A stretch of DNA of 64,000 nt from Bacteroidota bacterium (GTDB lineage: Bacteria; Bacteroidota; Ignavibacteria; Kapaibacteriales; UBA2268), in the NCBI GenBank assembly GCA_029974985.1, contig JARKQC010000243.1:1-64000 (forward strand), written 5' to 3'. The stretch's first letter is position 1; each line of letters begins with the position of its first letter. The position numbers and the translations under genes are program-made. The notes below the pieces were generated by a model, which worked only from the letters and a program-made list of their open reading frames with translations, ran no database searches and was not told the DNA's origin. Shown in pieces: positions 52,436 through 62,928 of the stretch.

Positions 52436-52823
52436 ATTACTAACACCAGTTTTTTTAAAAAAGAAAAATAACCATATACAAAGATAATGAATTTTTTCTA
52501 ATTAACAATGCAACAAAACAAATATAAATTAACTAAATTATTTTATTATAGGAATTTATGAAAATATTAAATCTTGATTCTATTATTTGCATATATTCAT
52601 TAATAATTAAATAAATACTATTTATTTTAAAATTTGTATGCTAATTTTTTTTATTTATTAATTTTACATTTACTTTTTTAAATATTAATTAAAGTTTATA
52701 TAATATTTTCAAATTTTAAGAAAAAATAATATTTTAGTTAAATAATTTATAAAAAATATATTTGATATTAAATATATTTTACTATTTTTAATTTATAATT
52801 TATTTGAATTGGAATTTTAATTT
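52436..52823. other. AT-rich divergent spacer
   Basis: 388 bp between the divergent P5C dehydrogenase and peptide deformylase genes. Both promoters must lie here, but I see no clear box, hairpin or ORF. Confidence 0.5.
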
Positions 52824-53450
52824 ATGAAATATATATATAATTTGTTAATTCTCGTTTGCTATTTTGTATTCATAAATAATAATTTAATAAGTATGGATAA
52901 TTTAGTAATAGAGAAAAATCATGGCTTTTCAATTAAAGAAATTGAACTTATTAATTCACAAGCAGACAATATTCCTTTGAGAATATTACTAACGACAGAT
53001 AAAAAAGATTCAATAATTTTACGTACATCGTCTGAATATTTAGAAATTAAAGATAATAATATTGACTTAGATAAATTAATTAAGCGATTATACGCAACAG
53101 TTAACGATTCTGCAAGTTTAGGAGTTGGCATTGCCGCTCCGCAAGTTGGTATATTAAAAAGACTTATACTTGTTCAAAGATTTGATAAAATGGGCGAACC
53201 ATTCGAAGCATATATTAATCCAAAAATTTTAAAATATTCAGAAAAAAAGCAAGATTGCCGAGAAGGGTGTTTATCTATTCCTAATATTATGGATACAACT
53301 AAAACTCGTTCTTATGCAATAATGCTCGAATATAAATCTCCAGATAATTCATATCATATTGAAATGGTCGAAGGATTTACAGCAGTGATTTTTCAACACG
53401 AAATTGACCATCTAAATGGAATTTTATTTACTGATAGATTAAAAGAATAA
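52824..53450 (+). CDS. def: Peptide deformylase with an N-terminal signal-like sequence
   Basis: A 208-residue PDF with all three motifs: GVGIAAPQVG, EGCLSIP and QHEIDHLNG, giving the metal ligands Cys, His, His and the catalytic Glu. PDF removes formyl from nascent proteins in the cytoplasm. Here the first 23 residues (MKYIYNLLILVCYFVFINNN) are strongly hydrophobic, like a signal peptide, and another 25 or so residues separate this from the fold. A second ATG at 52893 would give a cytoplasmic form. Neither start has a strong ribosome site. Confidence 0.88.
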   Translation: MKYIYNLLILVCYFVFINNNLISMDNLVIEKNHGFSIKEIELINSQADNIPLRILLTTDKKDSIILRTSSEYLEIKDNNIDLDKLIKRLYATVNDSASLGVGIAAPQVGILKRLILVQRFDKMGEPFEAYINPKILKYSEKKQDCREGCLSIPNIMDTTKTRSYAIMLEYKSPDNSYHIEMVEGFTAVIFQHEIDHLNGILFTDRLKE

Positions 53451-53453
53451 TTT

Positions 53454-54053
53454 TTAAAATGAATTTAGTTCTAATAATTTTATAGCTTCTGGATAAATTA
53501 TATGCTCAATTTTTAAAACTTTTTCTGCTAAAGATTCTGGGCTATCATTTGGGGAAATTTCAACTTCTCTTTGCAATATAATTTTTCCCTTATCATAATA
53601 AGAATTTACAAAATGAACTGTAGCACCGCTAATTTTTTCTTTTGCTTCTATAACAGCTTTATGAACATTCATTCCATACATATTTTCACCACCAAATTTT
53701 GGCAACAAAGCTGGATGAATATTCAAAACCATTCCATTTACAAAATCAATAATTTCAGAATCGAGTTTTTTCATATATCCAGCGAGAATAATCAAATCAA
53801 TATTATATTCTTTCAAATATTGAATAATTTGATTATTTCTAATTTTTTCATCGGGATGGCTAAATGAACTAATATGAAAATATGGGATATTCTCATTAAT
53901 TGCTCTTTGAATAGCTCCGGATTTAGAATTATTTGAAATTAGCAAACTTGGTTTGGATTGCAAAAAGCCTGATTTACAAGCGTCAATTATTGCATGCATA
54001 TTCGAGCCACCATGCGATGCAAAAAATGCTATTTTAAAAGATTTTCTATTCAT
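53454..54053 (-). CDS. purN: Phosphoribosylglycinamide formyltransferase
   Basis: Transfers formyl from 10-formyl-THF to GAR in purine synthesis. 199 residues. Motifs: FFASHGGSNMHAII, LAGYMKKL, catalytic His in NIHPALLPKFGG, and Asp in GATVHFVNSYYDKG. Convergent with the deformylase gene, ending four bases from it. Confidence 0.94.
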   Translation of the reverse strand: MNRKSFKIAFFASHGGSNMHAIIDACKSGFLQSKPSLLISNNSKSGAIQRAINENIPYFHISSFSHPDEKIRNNQIIQYLKEYNIDLIILAGYMKKLDSEIIDFVNGMVLNIHPALLPKFGGENMYGMNVHKAVIEAKEKISGATVHFVNSYYDKGKIILQREVEISPNDSPESLAEKVLKIEHIIYPEAIKLLELNSF

Positions 54054-54091
54054 ATTACTTGTTTTTTAATTTTACAAATTAAATAAAAATA

Positions 54092-54133
54092 AAAGTCATG
54101 TTATTTGTAAAGATAATAAAACAACATGACTTT
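54092..54133 (-). terminator. Hairpin after hutH
   Basis: AAAGTCATGTT (54092-54102) pairs perfectly with AACATGACTTT (54123-54133). It is downstream of hutH and upstream of purN, both leftward, and probably ends hutH transcription. Confidence 0.75.
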
Positions 54134-54150
54134 ATTTATGAAAATAAAAA

Positions 54151-55677
54151 TTAATCTTCTAAACTACCAACAACTTTTTCAACTTCGTCAAGAATAACTC
54201 CCGACTTAACTAATTCAGCCATTTTGTTGTGGTCTTTGAATAGAGGTCTATCAATATCAAGAAAATCAACATTTTGGCGTATAATTTCCCAAGCTTTTGT
54301 AACACCATCACCTTTTTTGAATTTTCTGAAATCGAGTGCTTGTGCAGCAGCCATAAGTTCTATACCAATAATACCATAAGCATTATCAAGTATTTGTTGA
54401 TTTTTAATTGCAGTAGTCATACCCATAGAAACAAAGTCTTCTTGATCAGCCGCCGCTGGAATTGACTGTATAGCTGCTGGTGCAGAAAGAATTTTTTGCT
54501 CGGCAATAAGTGAATCAGCGGTATATTGGCTTAACATCATACCCGAGAACATTCCTAAACTTGTTGTTAAAAATGCTGGTAAATCTGCGCTTAATGCTGG
54601 ATTTAATAAACGATTTAATCTTCTTTCTGATAGTACGCATACCATTGTAATCGAAGTTCCCGCCATTTCCATAGGTAAAGATACAGGAGTACCTTGGAAA
54701 TTTGCACCGGTTAATGTAAGATTTTCATCAGGTATGAAAATAGGGTTATCACCCACGCCATTTAACTCGATTTCAACTTGTGAGCGAGCATATTTACAAG
54801 CGTCATAAGCCGCACCAATAACCTGAGGAGTTGAACGCATAGAATAAGCGTCTTGAACTCTTGTTTTCATTTTTCCACTTAATAAATCACTACCTTCGAA
54901 TAATTTTCTCAATGCTTTTGCAGAGCGTACAGCACCCGAAAATCCTCTTAATTCGTGCAAACGGCTTTCGTAAGGTCTCATATTAGCAAGTAATGCCTCT
55001 AAAGACATAGCAGCTGCTATTTCAGCGTGTTTTAATAATCTATTATAATCATATAATTCAATTGCAGACATTGCAGTTAGTAAATTTGCACCATTGATTG
55101 TGGATAAGCCGTCGCGAGCTTTCAATCCGGGGATTGGGATACCCGCTTTTTCCATTGCTACGCGAGTAGGCATTTTTTCACCTTGATAATAAGCTTCGCC
55201 TTCGCCCATTAGTGATAATGCAATTTGGGACATTGGAGCTAAATCACCACAAGCCCCGACAGAACCTTTTTGACAAACAATTGGAGATATGCCATGATTT
55301 AATAAATCAACCAGTGTTTGAGTAATTTCAGCTCTACAACCAGAATTTCCGTGTGCGTGAACATTTATACGACCTGCCATTGCGCCTCGTACAAACTCAC
55401 TTTTCGTAGGCTCGCCAATTCCAGCGGCGTGATTATAAACTAAAAATTTCTGAAATTCTTTGATTTGTTCATCAGTAAGTACAACCTCTGAAAACTCACC
55501 AATTCCAGTATTGACCCCATACATTATTTCGAGCTTATCAATTTTGTCTTCTAATAAAACTCTACATTTTTTTATTGCTTCTAATGATTTGTTGCTAAGT
55601 TCAACTTTTTCACCAAACCTTGCTATCTTTACTAATATTTCTATAGTTAAATCAAATCCATTTAAAATGATAGCCAT
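54151..55677 (-). CDS. hutH: Histidine ammonia-lyase with ACG in place of the ASG cofactor triad
   Basis: Converts L-histidine to urocanate and ammonia. 508 residues, typical length. The MIO cofactor normally forms from Ala-Ser-Gly; here the DNA reads GSVGACGDLAPM, with TGT (Cys) where Ser is expected. Other signature parts are intact: YGVNTGIGEF, RINVHAHGNSG, and QDAYSMRSTPQVIGA. From memory, Ser-to-Cys mutants of the Pseudomonas enzyme keep activity, so Cys may still cyclise. No hutU, hutI or hutG is adjacent. Confidence 0.9.
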   Translation of the reverse strand: MAIILNGFDLTIEILVKIARFGEKVELSNKSLEAIKKCRVLLEDKIDKLEIMYGVNTGIGEFSEVVLTDEQIKEFQKFLVYNHAAGIGEPTKSEFVRGAMAGRINVHAHGNSGCRAEITQTLVDLLNHGISPIVCQKGSVGACGDLAPMSQIALSLMGEGEAYYQGEKMPTRVAMEKAGIPIPGLKARDGLSTINGANLLTAMSAIELYDYNRLLKHAEIAAAMSLEALLANMRPYESRLHELRGFSGAVRSAKALRKLFEGSDLLSGKMKTRVQDAYSMRSTPQVIGAAYDACKYARSQVEIELNGVGDNPIFIPDENLTLTGANFQGTPVSLPMEMAGTSITMVCVLSERRLNRLLNPALSADLPAFLTTSLGMFSGMMLSQYTADSLIAEQKILSAPAAIQSIPAAADQEDFVSMGMTTAIKNQQILDNAYGIIGIELMAAAQALDFRKFKKGDGVTKAWEIIRQNVDFLDIDRPLFKDHNKMAELVKSGVILDEVEKVVGSLED

Positions 55678-55807
55678 ATAATCCTCATATTTTTATTATA
55701 ATATTTTCATTTTTTCAAACTACAAAATTACTAAAAAATAATTGATTTATAGATATATTAATAGAAATTATCAAGGATAAATTTAATTTTTAATTAAATT
55801 TATTTAA

Positions 55808-58126
55808 TTAAAATGAATGACCGATACCAAAATGTACTTTCATGTCTTTGAAAATATTATTACTTTTCCATAAATAATAATCATCAACATTATAGCCCGG
55901 TCTATATATTGGAAATCCAAAATCTAATCTAATTGGACCAATTGGAGTGTTATATCTAATACCCGCACCAGCCGCCCAAGCTAATTTAGTAAAATATTCA
56001 TACCATTTCATATTATAATCTGTGGAGGCATACCAATGATAAGAGTTTCCGTAATCAAGAAAAAAAGTAATACCAATTTTTGATATTTGCTCTGCTAATA
56101 CTTCATAAATTCCTTTCGGTAAAGGAAAAGTGTATCGTAATTCAAGCGAGCCTTCTATCAAACTTGAACTTCCAAGCACATTAGAAAGTAAATTATAACT
56201 TTTTGTATCGAGAATATTATTTGAATTATTATTTGATTTTAAATATTCTTCGGATTCGATAGGTGCATAATGTAATTCGCGTGATAACCAACCTCGAACA
56301 CTATTCGCTCCCCCTGCGAAGAACTGCCTTTCAAAAGGAACATAAGAATCATAATCATCAGCCATGTCAATAAAACCAGCTCTGAACTTAAAACCTAATA
56401 CAGTGTTTTTAGATGAAGGCATAAAAAAATTATAATTTGCTTGTATTCTTAAAAATTTAGCAATTCCCGAAACCCAAGGGTGAGCTAAAAAAATATTCCA
56501 ACCATCAAGCATAAAATTAAAATAATCACCTTTTGATGGGTTAAAAGGGTGGTTTCTCTTATCACCAATTAATGTAATACCAAATAAATTACTTGTTAAT
56601 AATGTTGTTTTAGGGCTATTTAGATAATTATACAAATTACTATATAAAGATAATAATTGTACAAAGCGAGCTGTTTCTGTAGAGTTTGTATCATTATCAT
56701 ATTTTCTTACAACATCGAGGAAATTAGTCGGGTTTTGGAATTCAAAATTAAAATCAATAATAATTTGATTCAAATAAGTATCATTTGTAAGTTTTATTGG
56801 AAATCTAATAGGAAAATTCCAAGATAAAATATCAAATAATTGATCAACAGTAGTAAGTGAATAGTATATACTTCCATTTAAACCAATTTTCATATTTTCG
56901 ATTGACCAAATTATAGGCTGAGCAAACCTTAATCCAATTTGCCCTTCATATTCTATTGTTTGACCAGAAAAAATACGACTAATATTTTTAATCATAGCAT
57001 TAGAAAAAATATTTCCAGTTTGAGAAGCTCCACCCCAATTTCGATGTGAAATATTTGCTTCGATACCAAAATTAGTAAAATTATCAATTTGAGTATTATT
57101 TATAAAAGCACCAATACTCCATTCTTTTTGTTTACGATATTTAGTAAAAACAATTAATGAAATAGTAGAATCAGTAATTGGAGAAAATATACTACTTGTA
57201 TCAATCGAGACAAGTTCAAAAGCACCTAAAGTATTCAAATTATTTATTGATGATTGAATTTTACTACGATTATACCATTCGCCAATAGAGAAATCTAATT
57301 GTAGATTTTTCATTTGATCAATAATTTTTGTTTGTTCTGCTAAACTATCAACAAATGTAAGGTTCGTAATTTTTTGTCTTTTACCTGTTAAAAATTGAAC
57401 TGTTATACTATCTGTGTTAGTTTTAGTATTAATATAAACGGGTTCGACAATTAATGAAGCATAATAATATCCATTATTCAGCAAAATAGTAAGAATATTA
57501 TTAATTTCATTCATCACAAATTGCTCGTTATAAAAATCACCTTTTTTTAATGTTTTTACTTCTCTTAACTTATGATTAAGTTCAGCTGGTATATCATCTA
57601 AACCAAGATATAAAATTGTATCAATTTTGAAACGTACTTGTTCATCAATATTAAAATTAAGAACATTAATTTTGTTGTCTTTATCTTGTAAAAATGAATA
57701 ACTCACATTTGCCTGGTGAAAACCATTAATATTATAAAAATGCCATAAAGTTTGAGCATCTAATTCAGCAGTTCCTTCGTTAAAATATTTAATTTCATAA
57801 CTTAAATTTTTTAAGGAATTTGATAAAGATTTTAGAATAATTTTTGGGGTCGAAGGATTGTTTGCTAAATTATCATAATAATATTGAAAAATATTACGTT
57901 GAATACCTAAGGAACTTTTTTTACTTGTTATTACATCATATAATTCAAAATCAGTAAAGGAATTGTTGCCTACAAAGAAAATATCACCAACTTCGTAAAG
58001 TAATTTATCTTTTTTTGACGAATATAAAGTGTCTGAAATAAAATTTTCACTATACGAGTTATATATATTAAAAATTAGAATTGTAATTATAAAATAATAG
58101 GAAATATTATTATTTTTTTTGTGCAT
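55808..58126 (-). CDS. Omp85-family outer membrane protein (BamA/TamA-like)
   Basis: A 772-residue protein with a signal peptide, POTRA-like domains (about 40-330) and a 16-strand barrel (about 360-772). The conserved barrel loop motif appears as GGANSVRGWLSRE, and the last strands read RYNTPIGPIRLDFGFP and end HFGIGHSF with a terminal Phe. It probably inserts or exports outer-membrane proteins. The low number of POTRA repeats and the gene context favour a TamA-like or surface-antigen member over the essential BamA. Confidence 0.85.
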   Translation of the reverse strand: MHKKNNNISYYFIITILIFNIYNSYSENFISDTLYSSKKDKLLYEVGDIFFVGNNSFTDFELYDVITSKKSSLGIQRNIFQYYYDNLANNPSTPKIILKSLSNSLKNLSYEIKYFNEGTAELDAQTLWHFYNINGFHQANVSYSFLQDKDNKINVLNFNIDEQVRFKIDTILYLGLDDIPAELNHKLREVKTLKKGDFYNEQFVMNEINNILTILLNNGYYYASLIVEPVYINTKTNTDSITVQFLTGKRQKITNLTFVDSLAEQTKIIDQMKNLQLDFSIGEWYNRSKIQSSINNLNTLGAFELVSIDTSSIFSPITDSTISLIVFTKYRKQKEWSIGAFINNTQIDNFTNFGIEANISHRNWGGASQTGNIFSNAMIKNISRIFSGQTIEYEGQIGLRFAQPIIWSIENMKIGLNGSIYYSLTTVDQLFDILSWNFPIRFPIKLTNDTYLNQIIIDFNFEFQNPTNFLDVVRKYDNDTNSTETARFVQLLSLYSNLYNYLNSPKTTLLTSNLFGITLIGDKRNHPFNPSKGDYFNFMLDGWNIFLAHPWVSGIAKFLRIQANYNFFMPSSKNTVLGFKFRAGFIDMADDYDSYVPFERQFFAGGANSVRGWLSRELHYAPIESEEYLKSNNNSNNILDTKSYNLLSNVLGSSSLIEGSLELRYTFPLPKGIYEVLAEQISKIGITFFLDYGNSYHWYASTDYNMKWYEYFTKLAWAAGAGIRYNTPIGPIRLDFGFPIYRPGYNVDDYYLWKSNNIFKDMKVHFGIGHSF

Positions 58127-58139
58127 AATTTAGTAAAGA

Positions 58140-58171
58140 GGCTGTCAATAAATAATAAATAATTGACAGCC
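58140..58171. terminator. Hairpin between the DUF2795 and Omp85 genes
   Basis: GGCTGTCAAT pairs with ATTGACAGCC around a 12-base AT loop. It follows the leftward DUF2795 gene; a T-rich tract on the minus strand is weak. Confidence 0.65.
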
Positions 58172-58190
58172 CAATATATGAGTGATTTAA

Positions 58191-58430
58191 TTAAATATAT
58201 TGTTCTTCTTCGTCATCATTATAAAAATACTCTTCATTCGTAATATCTTCATATTCGGGCCATAAATCTTCCATTCCTTCAATTAATTCATCAGTATCTT
58301 CAAGTTCGTATAAATTTTCAATAACTTGAAGGGGGCAACCGCTACGGTTTGCATAATCAATTAATTCATCTTTTGTTGCTGGCCAAGGAGCATCTTCTAA
58401 TGTTGTTGCTAATTCGGGTGTCCAAAACAT
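58191..58430 (-). CDS. DUF2795 family protein
   Basis: A 79-residue acidic protein. The core WPATKDELIDYANRSG, then VIENLYELEDTDELIEGMEDLWP, is the DUF2795 pattern, widespread in Bacteroidota, Ignavibacteria and others; its function is not known. The C-terminus is very acidic (YNDDEEEQYI). Usually cytoplasmic. GAGG precedes the start. Confidence 0.85.
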   Translation of the reverse strand: MFWTPELATTLEDAPWPATKDELIDYANRSGCPLQVIENLYELEDTDELIEGMEDLWPEYEDITNEEYFYNDDEEEQYI

Positions 58431-58703
58431 AAATACCTCTTTAAAAATAACAAAATGTTAATCAAATTTTTTGCAAAAATAATAATCTTTTTATTATTCA
58501 AACATTAATTTCTAATTTTTTATAAATTTATTGTAATTTACATCAAAATATACGAATAATTTACAAATTTGTAACAAATATTAATTTTTTATGATTTTAT
58601 TAAAACTAATGATAATTTTATTTAATTAATTAAAAATAATTGCAATTATTATGATAAATTATCGTTTAACTTACGATATTATTTATTTAAGAAGGTTATT
58701 ATA

Positions 58704-59327
58704 ATGAAATTTAAGTATGTATTTTTGCTTTTAAGCATATATATAATGTTTACAATATCAACAAAATCACAGACTAAATCACCTGCAGAAATTGGAAAAA
58801 CAGCACCTCACTTTGAATTACGCTCGGCAGAAGGAAAAATATATAATATTGATGAATTAAAAGGAAAAATAGTTGTTTTAGAATGGATTAATTTTGAATG
58901 TCCTTTTGTTGAAAAACATTATAAATCTGGCAATATGCAAAAATTACAGAAAGAATATACTGATAAAGGAGTAGTTTGGCTTTCAATATGCTCTTCTGCA
59001 AAAGATAAACAAGGTTATTATAATAATGATGAAATAAAAAAAAGAATTTCTGAGTATAAAGCAAAAATGACTGCTTATTTAATTGATGAAGAAGGATTTG
59101 TCGGTAAAATATATTCTGCTCAGACAACGCCACATTTATTTATTATTGATAAAAATGGTATTCTTGTTTATCAAGGTGCTATTGATGATATTAAATCAAC
59201 TGATATTGGGGACATTAAAAAAGCAAAGAATTATGTAAAAAATGCTTTAGATGAGCTTCTTAGTGGGAAAAGTGTTAGCATAAGCACAAGCAAATCCTAT
59301 GGCTGTTCTATAAAATATAAAAATTAA
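58704..59327 (+). CDS. Exported thioredoxin-fold (redoxin) protein with a single N-terminal Cys
   Basis: A 207-residue protein with a signal peptide (about 1-22) and an AhpC/TSA / redoxin domain: IGKTAPHFELRSAEGK, then NFECPFVEKHY, where the usual CxxC is replaced by a lone Cys before Pro, and TTPHLFIIDKNG (cis-Pro loop). Members of this group are thought to be periplasmic peroxiredoxin-like or thiol proteins. Ribosome site AGAAGG. The upstream 273-bp spacer is AT-rich with an imperfect dyad (ATTATCGT / ACGATATT) near 58658-58680. Confidence 0.8.
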   Translation: MKFKYVFLLLSIYIMFTISTKSQTKSPAEIGKTAPHFELRSAEGKIYNIDELKGKIVVLEWINFECPFVEKHYKSGNMQKLQKEYTDKGVVWLSICSSAKDKQGYYNNDEIKKRISEYKAKMTAYLIDEEGFVGKIYSAQTTPHLFIIDKNGILVYQGAIDDIKSTDIGDIKKAKNYVKNALDELLSGKSVSISTSKSYGCSIKYKN

Positions 59328-59436
59328 AGAAATCAGATTTTTTAATTGTATAATTTTTTTTACATATCTATTTATTTGTATTTTTACATATTTTAGAAAA
59401 TAAACAATAATATTAATATTTTTAAAGGTTATCAAA

Positions 59437-61704
59437 ATGATATTTGATATTGATATGATTAAATCCATATATTATAATTATAGGAAAAATATTGATTTAA
59501 TTAGAGAAAAAGTTAATAAGCCACTTACAATGACTGAAAAAATTCTATATAATCATCTTGCTAAAGATATGGAATTAAAGGAATATTCACGTGGTAAGGA
59601 TTATGTAAATTTTAATCCAGATAGAGTCGCAATGCAAGATGCGACTGCTCAAATGGCTTTACTTCAATTTATGCAAGCGGGAAGACCTAAAACCGCTGTG
59701 CCTTCTACTGTTCATTGCGATCATTTAATATTAGCAAAAGAAGGCGCTACGAAAGATTTAGATAATTCAAAAGTAACAAATAAAGAAGTATATGACTTTT
59801 TATCATCAGTATCAAATAAATATGGAATAGGGTTCTGGAAACCGGGTGCTGGTATTATTCATCAAGTAATACTCGAAAATTATGCTTTTCCCGGTGGTAT
59901 GATGATTGGTACAGACTCCCATACTCCAAATGCCGGTGGATTAGGAATGATTGCTATCGGTGTGGGTGGTGCAGACGCTGTTGATGTAATGGCTGGATTT
60001 CCTTGGGAACTTAAATTTCCTAAATTAATTGGTGTTAAACTAACGGGAAAACTTAATGGCTGGGTATCACCAAAGGATATTATACTGAAAGTTGCTGGTA
60101 TTCTCACAGTAAAAGGTGGAACGGGCGCTATAATTGAATATTTTGGCGAAGGTGCAAAATCAATTTCTTGTACGGGTAAAGGTACTATTTGTAATATGGG
60201 GGCTGAAATAGGTGCTACAACATCTTTATTCGGTTACGATGAATCTATGGATAGATATTTAGAATCTACGGGACGAAAAGAAGTTGCAGATTTAGCTAAT
60301 GAAATTTCAGATTATCTTACTGGTGATAAAGAAGTATATGATAATCCAAATAAGTATTTCGACCAAGTTATCGAAATCAATTTATCAGAACTCGAACCAC
60401 ATTTAAACGGACCATTTACACCCGACTTAGCAACACCAATTTCACAAATGAAAGAAGCTGTCGAAAAACACGGTTGGCCCAATAAAATTGATGTCGGTTT
60501 GATTGGTTCTTGTACAAATTCTTCTTATGAGGATATATCAAGAGCGGCTTCAATAGCAAAGCAAGCAGTTTCTAAAAAATTGAAAGCTAAAAGTGCATTT
60601 ACTATAACACCCGGCTCTGAAATGGTTCGTCAAACTATCGAAAGAGATGGCTTTATAAAAGAATTTGAAGAAGTTGGTGGATTAATTCTTGCTAATGCAT
60701 GCGGACCTTGTATTGGGCAGTGGTCACGAGAGGGAGCTGATAAACAAGAGAAAAATACCATTGTAACATCATTTAATAGAAATTTTGCAAAAAGAAATGA
60801 CGGCAATCCAAATACACACGCTTTTGTTGCTTCGCCCGAGCTTGTTACTGCTTTAGCCATTGCTGGAAATTTATCATTTAATCCATTAAAAGATAAATTA
60901 GTAAATGAAAATGGGGAAGAGGTCTTTTTAGAAGCACCAAGTGGAGAAGAGCTTCCACAAAAAGGATTTCACTCCGTAGATCCAGGATATCAAAAGCCAG
61001 CAGAAGATGGAAGTGATGTGAAAATTATTGTTGATCCTAATTCTAATAGATTGCATTTACTCGATTCCTTTTCCGCTTGGGATGGAAATGATTATTTAGG
61101 ATTAAAATTATTAATAAAGGCAAAAGGTAAATGTACAACCGACCATATTTCTATGGCTGGACCATGGTTAAGATATCGCGGACATCTCGATAATATTTCT
61201 AATAATACGCTTATTGGAGCTATAAATTTCTTTAACGAAAAAGCAAATTCAGTTAAAAATCAACTTACTAATGAATACGGTGAAGTGCCAGCGGTTCAAA
61301 GAGAATATAAAAAAGCGGGTATTGGAACTATTGTTGTTGGTGATGAAAATTATGGTGAAGGCTCGTCGCGTGAACATGCCGCTATGCAGCCACGACATTT
61401 AGGTGTTAAAGTAATTTTAGTAAAATCATTTGCAAGAATACACGAAACAAATCTAAAGAAACAGGGTATGCTTGCACTAACATTCGCAAATAAAGAAGAT
61501 TACGATAAGATAAAAGAAGACGATAATATTAATATTATTGGATTGACAGAATTTGCACCGGATAAACAATTTACCATAGTTTGCTACCATTCAGACGGTA
61601 CAAGTGATGTTTTTAAAGCAAATCATACATATAATTTGCAACAAATTGAATGGTTCAAAGCTGGTGCGGCACTTAATATTATTAAAAAACAATTTGAAAA
61701 ATAA
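59437..61704 (+). CDS. Aconitate hydratase (mitochondrial-type)
   Basis: Isomerises citrate to isocitrate in the TCA cycle. 755 residues, of the length of mitochondrial aconitases. Iron-sulfur cluster Cys residues lie in [10 protein letters not shown] and ACGPCIGQW. Other motifs: [37 protein letters not shown] (substrate Ser/Arg) and [14 protein letters not shown]. No sign of an RNA-binding IRP form. Confidence 0.95.
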   Translation: MIFDIDMIKSIYYNYRKNIDLIREKVNKPLTMTEKILYNHLAKDMELKEYSRGKDYVNFNPDRVAMQDATAQMALLQFMQAGRPKTAVPSTVHCDHLILAKEGATKDLDNSKVTNKEVYDFLSSVSNKYGIGFWKPGAGIIHQVILENYAFPGGMMIGTDSHTPNAGGLGMIAIGVGGADAVDVMAGFPWELKFPKLIGVKLTGKLNGWVSPKDIILKVAGILTVKGGTGAIIEYFGEGAKSISCTGKGTICNMGAEIGATTSLFGYDESMDRYLESTGRKEVADLANEISDYLTGDKEVYDNPNKYFDQVIEINLSELEPHLNGPFTPDLATPISQMKEAVEKHGWPNKIDVGLIGSCTNSSYEDISRAASIAKQAVSKKLKAKSAFTITPGSEMVRQTIERDGFIKEFEEVGGLILANACGPCIGQWSREGADKQEKNTIVTSFNRNFAKRNDGNPNTHAFVASPELVTALAIAGNLSFNPLKDKLVNENGEEVFLEAPSGEELPQKGFHSVDPGYQKPAEDGSDVKIIVDPNSNRLHLLDSFSAWDGNDYLGLKLLIKAKGKCTTDHISMAGPWLRYRGHLDNISNNTLIGAINFFNEKANSVKNQLTNEYGEVPAVQREYKKAGIGTIVVGDENYGEGSSREHAAMQPRHLGVKVILVKSFARIHETNLKKQGMLALTFANKEDYDKIKEDDNINIIGLTEFAPDKQFTIVCYHSDGTSDVFKANHTYNLQQIEWFKAGAALNIIKKQFEK

Positions 61705-61720
61705 ATAAATTCTTGATTAT

Positions 61721-61756
61721 ATAACCTCCTATAAAATATGATAAATAGGAGGTTAT
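61721..61756 (+). terminator. Hairpin after aconitase gene
   Basis: ATAACCTCCTAT pairs perfectly with ATAGGAGGTTAT. It lies 16 bp after the aconitase stop and probably ends that transcript; the following T tract is short. Confidence 0.75.
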
Positions 61757-61880
61757 TATAATCCTTTATAATTTTATTATAAAAAAAATGATTTTACATT
61801 AAAAAAATATTTACTTTTGTATATTAATAATTTTCTTTTTCAGAAAAAAAATGGACGACTATCACTTATATTGCTCAATT

Positions 61881-61932
61881 TAAATAGAGGTTATACCTTG
61901 AAATACCTCTATTTATAATTATAAAGAGGTAT
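61881..61932 (+). promoter_or_regulatory. Candidate RNA switch in the corA-like leader (competing hairpins over the ribosome site)
   Basis: TAAATAGAGGT (61881-61891) pairs perfectly with ACCTCTATTTA (61905-61915). The segment ATACCTCT (61903-61910) can instead pair perfectly with AGAGGTAT (61925-61932), which contains the ribosome binding site. The two hairpins exclude each other, so the upstream arm acts as an anti-sequestor. The start codon follows at 61935. Confidence 0.6.
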
Positions 61933-61934
61933 TT

Positions 61935-62861
61935 ATGATTAATTATTTTAAAAATGCTCATGGTCTTGAAAAAATTAATGCTTGGGCACCAAATTGCTGG
62001 GTATCGTGTGAACTCCCCGACCAAAATGACAAATCAATACTTATTAATGAATTAAAAATTCCAGAAGACTATTTTAATGATATAGAGGATATTGACGAAA
62101 GACCTCGTATCGAATATGAAGATGGTTGGTACTTAATTATTATAAGAATTCCTTATAATAATGAAAATGAGGAAATACCATTTACTACAGTCCCTTTGGG
62201 TATTATTTTTAAAGATGATATTTTAGTTAGTGTATGCTTTTATAAAACGGAATTATTACCCGATTTTATTACATATACACAAAGGAAAAATAGACAAATA
62301 AAAGATAATTTTGATTTAGCCCTTAAATTATTATTATCATCAAGTGTATGGTTCCTTAAATATTTAAAACAAATAAATCATAGGGTAAAAATTGCTGAAG
62401 AAAAATTAGAAAAATCTATTCAAAATGAGGATTTGCAAACTTTACTACTAATTGGTAAGTGTTTAGTGTATTATAATACTTCTTTAAAAGGTAATGATAT
62501 TTTAATTTATAGATTAAAAAATTTAAAAGATTATAATCATACATTTGATACTGAATTACTCGAGGATGTCGAAATTGAATTAAAACAAGCAATAGAAACT
62601 ACTCATATTTATAGTGATATTTTAAGTAATACAATGGATGCTTATGCATCTGTGATTTCTAATAATCTAAATGTTATAATGAAGCAACTTACATCAATTT
62701 CGATTATATTAATGATTCCAACTTTAATTGCAAGTTTTTATGGTATGAATGTGCCAAATTATTTAGAAAATAATATGTTTGGACTGTGGATTATACTTTT
62801 AATTTCATTTATTTTCTCTGGTCTCGGTGTATTTGTATTTATGAAAAGAAAGTGGTTCTAA
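61935..62861 (+). CDS. CorA-family divalent metal ion transporter
   Basis: A 308-residue inner-membrane channel for Mg2+ or related cations. N-terminal cytoplasmic alpha/beta domain, long helix, then two C-terminal spans (about 252-270 and 280-300) with the selectivity motif YGMN before VP and a basic C-terminus (MKRKWF). Matches CorA length. The start has GAGGT as ribosome site, inside a possible RNA switch. Confidence 0.9.
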   Translation: MINYFKNAHGLEKINAWAPNCWVSCELPDQNDKSILINELKIPEDYFNDIEDIDERPRIEYEDGWYLIIIRIPYNNENEEIPFTTVPLGIIFKDDILVSVCFYKTELLPDFITYTQRKNRQIKDNFDLALKLLLSSSVWFLKYLKQINHRVKIAEEKLEKSIQNEDLQTLLLIGKCLVYYNTSLKGNDILIYRLKNLKDYNHTFDTELLEDVEIELKQAIETTHIYSDILSNTMDAYASVISNNLNVIMKQLTSISIILMIPTLIASFYGMNVPNYLENNMFGLWIILLISFIFSGLGVFVFMKRKWF

Positions 62862-62874
62862 ATATTTATTTTAA

Positions 62875-62906
62875 AAAGCCTTCTGATGGAAAGTTCAGAA
62901 GGCTTT
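62875..62906. terminator. Terminator between corA-like and gcvT genes
   Basis: AAAGCCTTCTGA pairs perfectly with TCAGAAGGCTTT, 8-base loop; between convergent genes. Confidence 0.9.
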
Positions 62907-62928
62907 AAGAATAAATTAAGAATTATTA

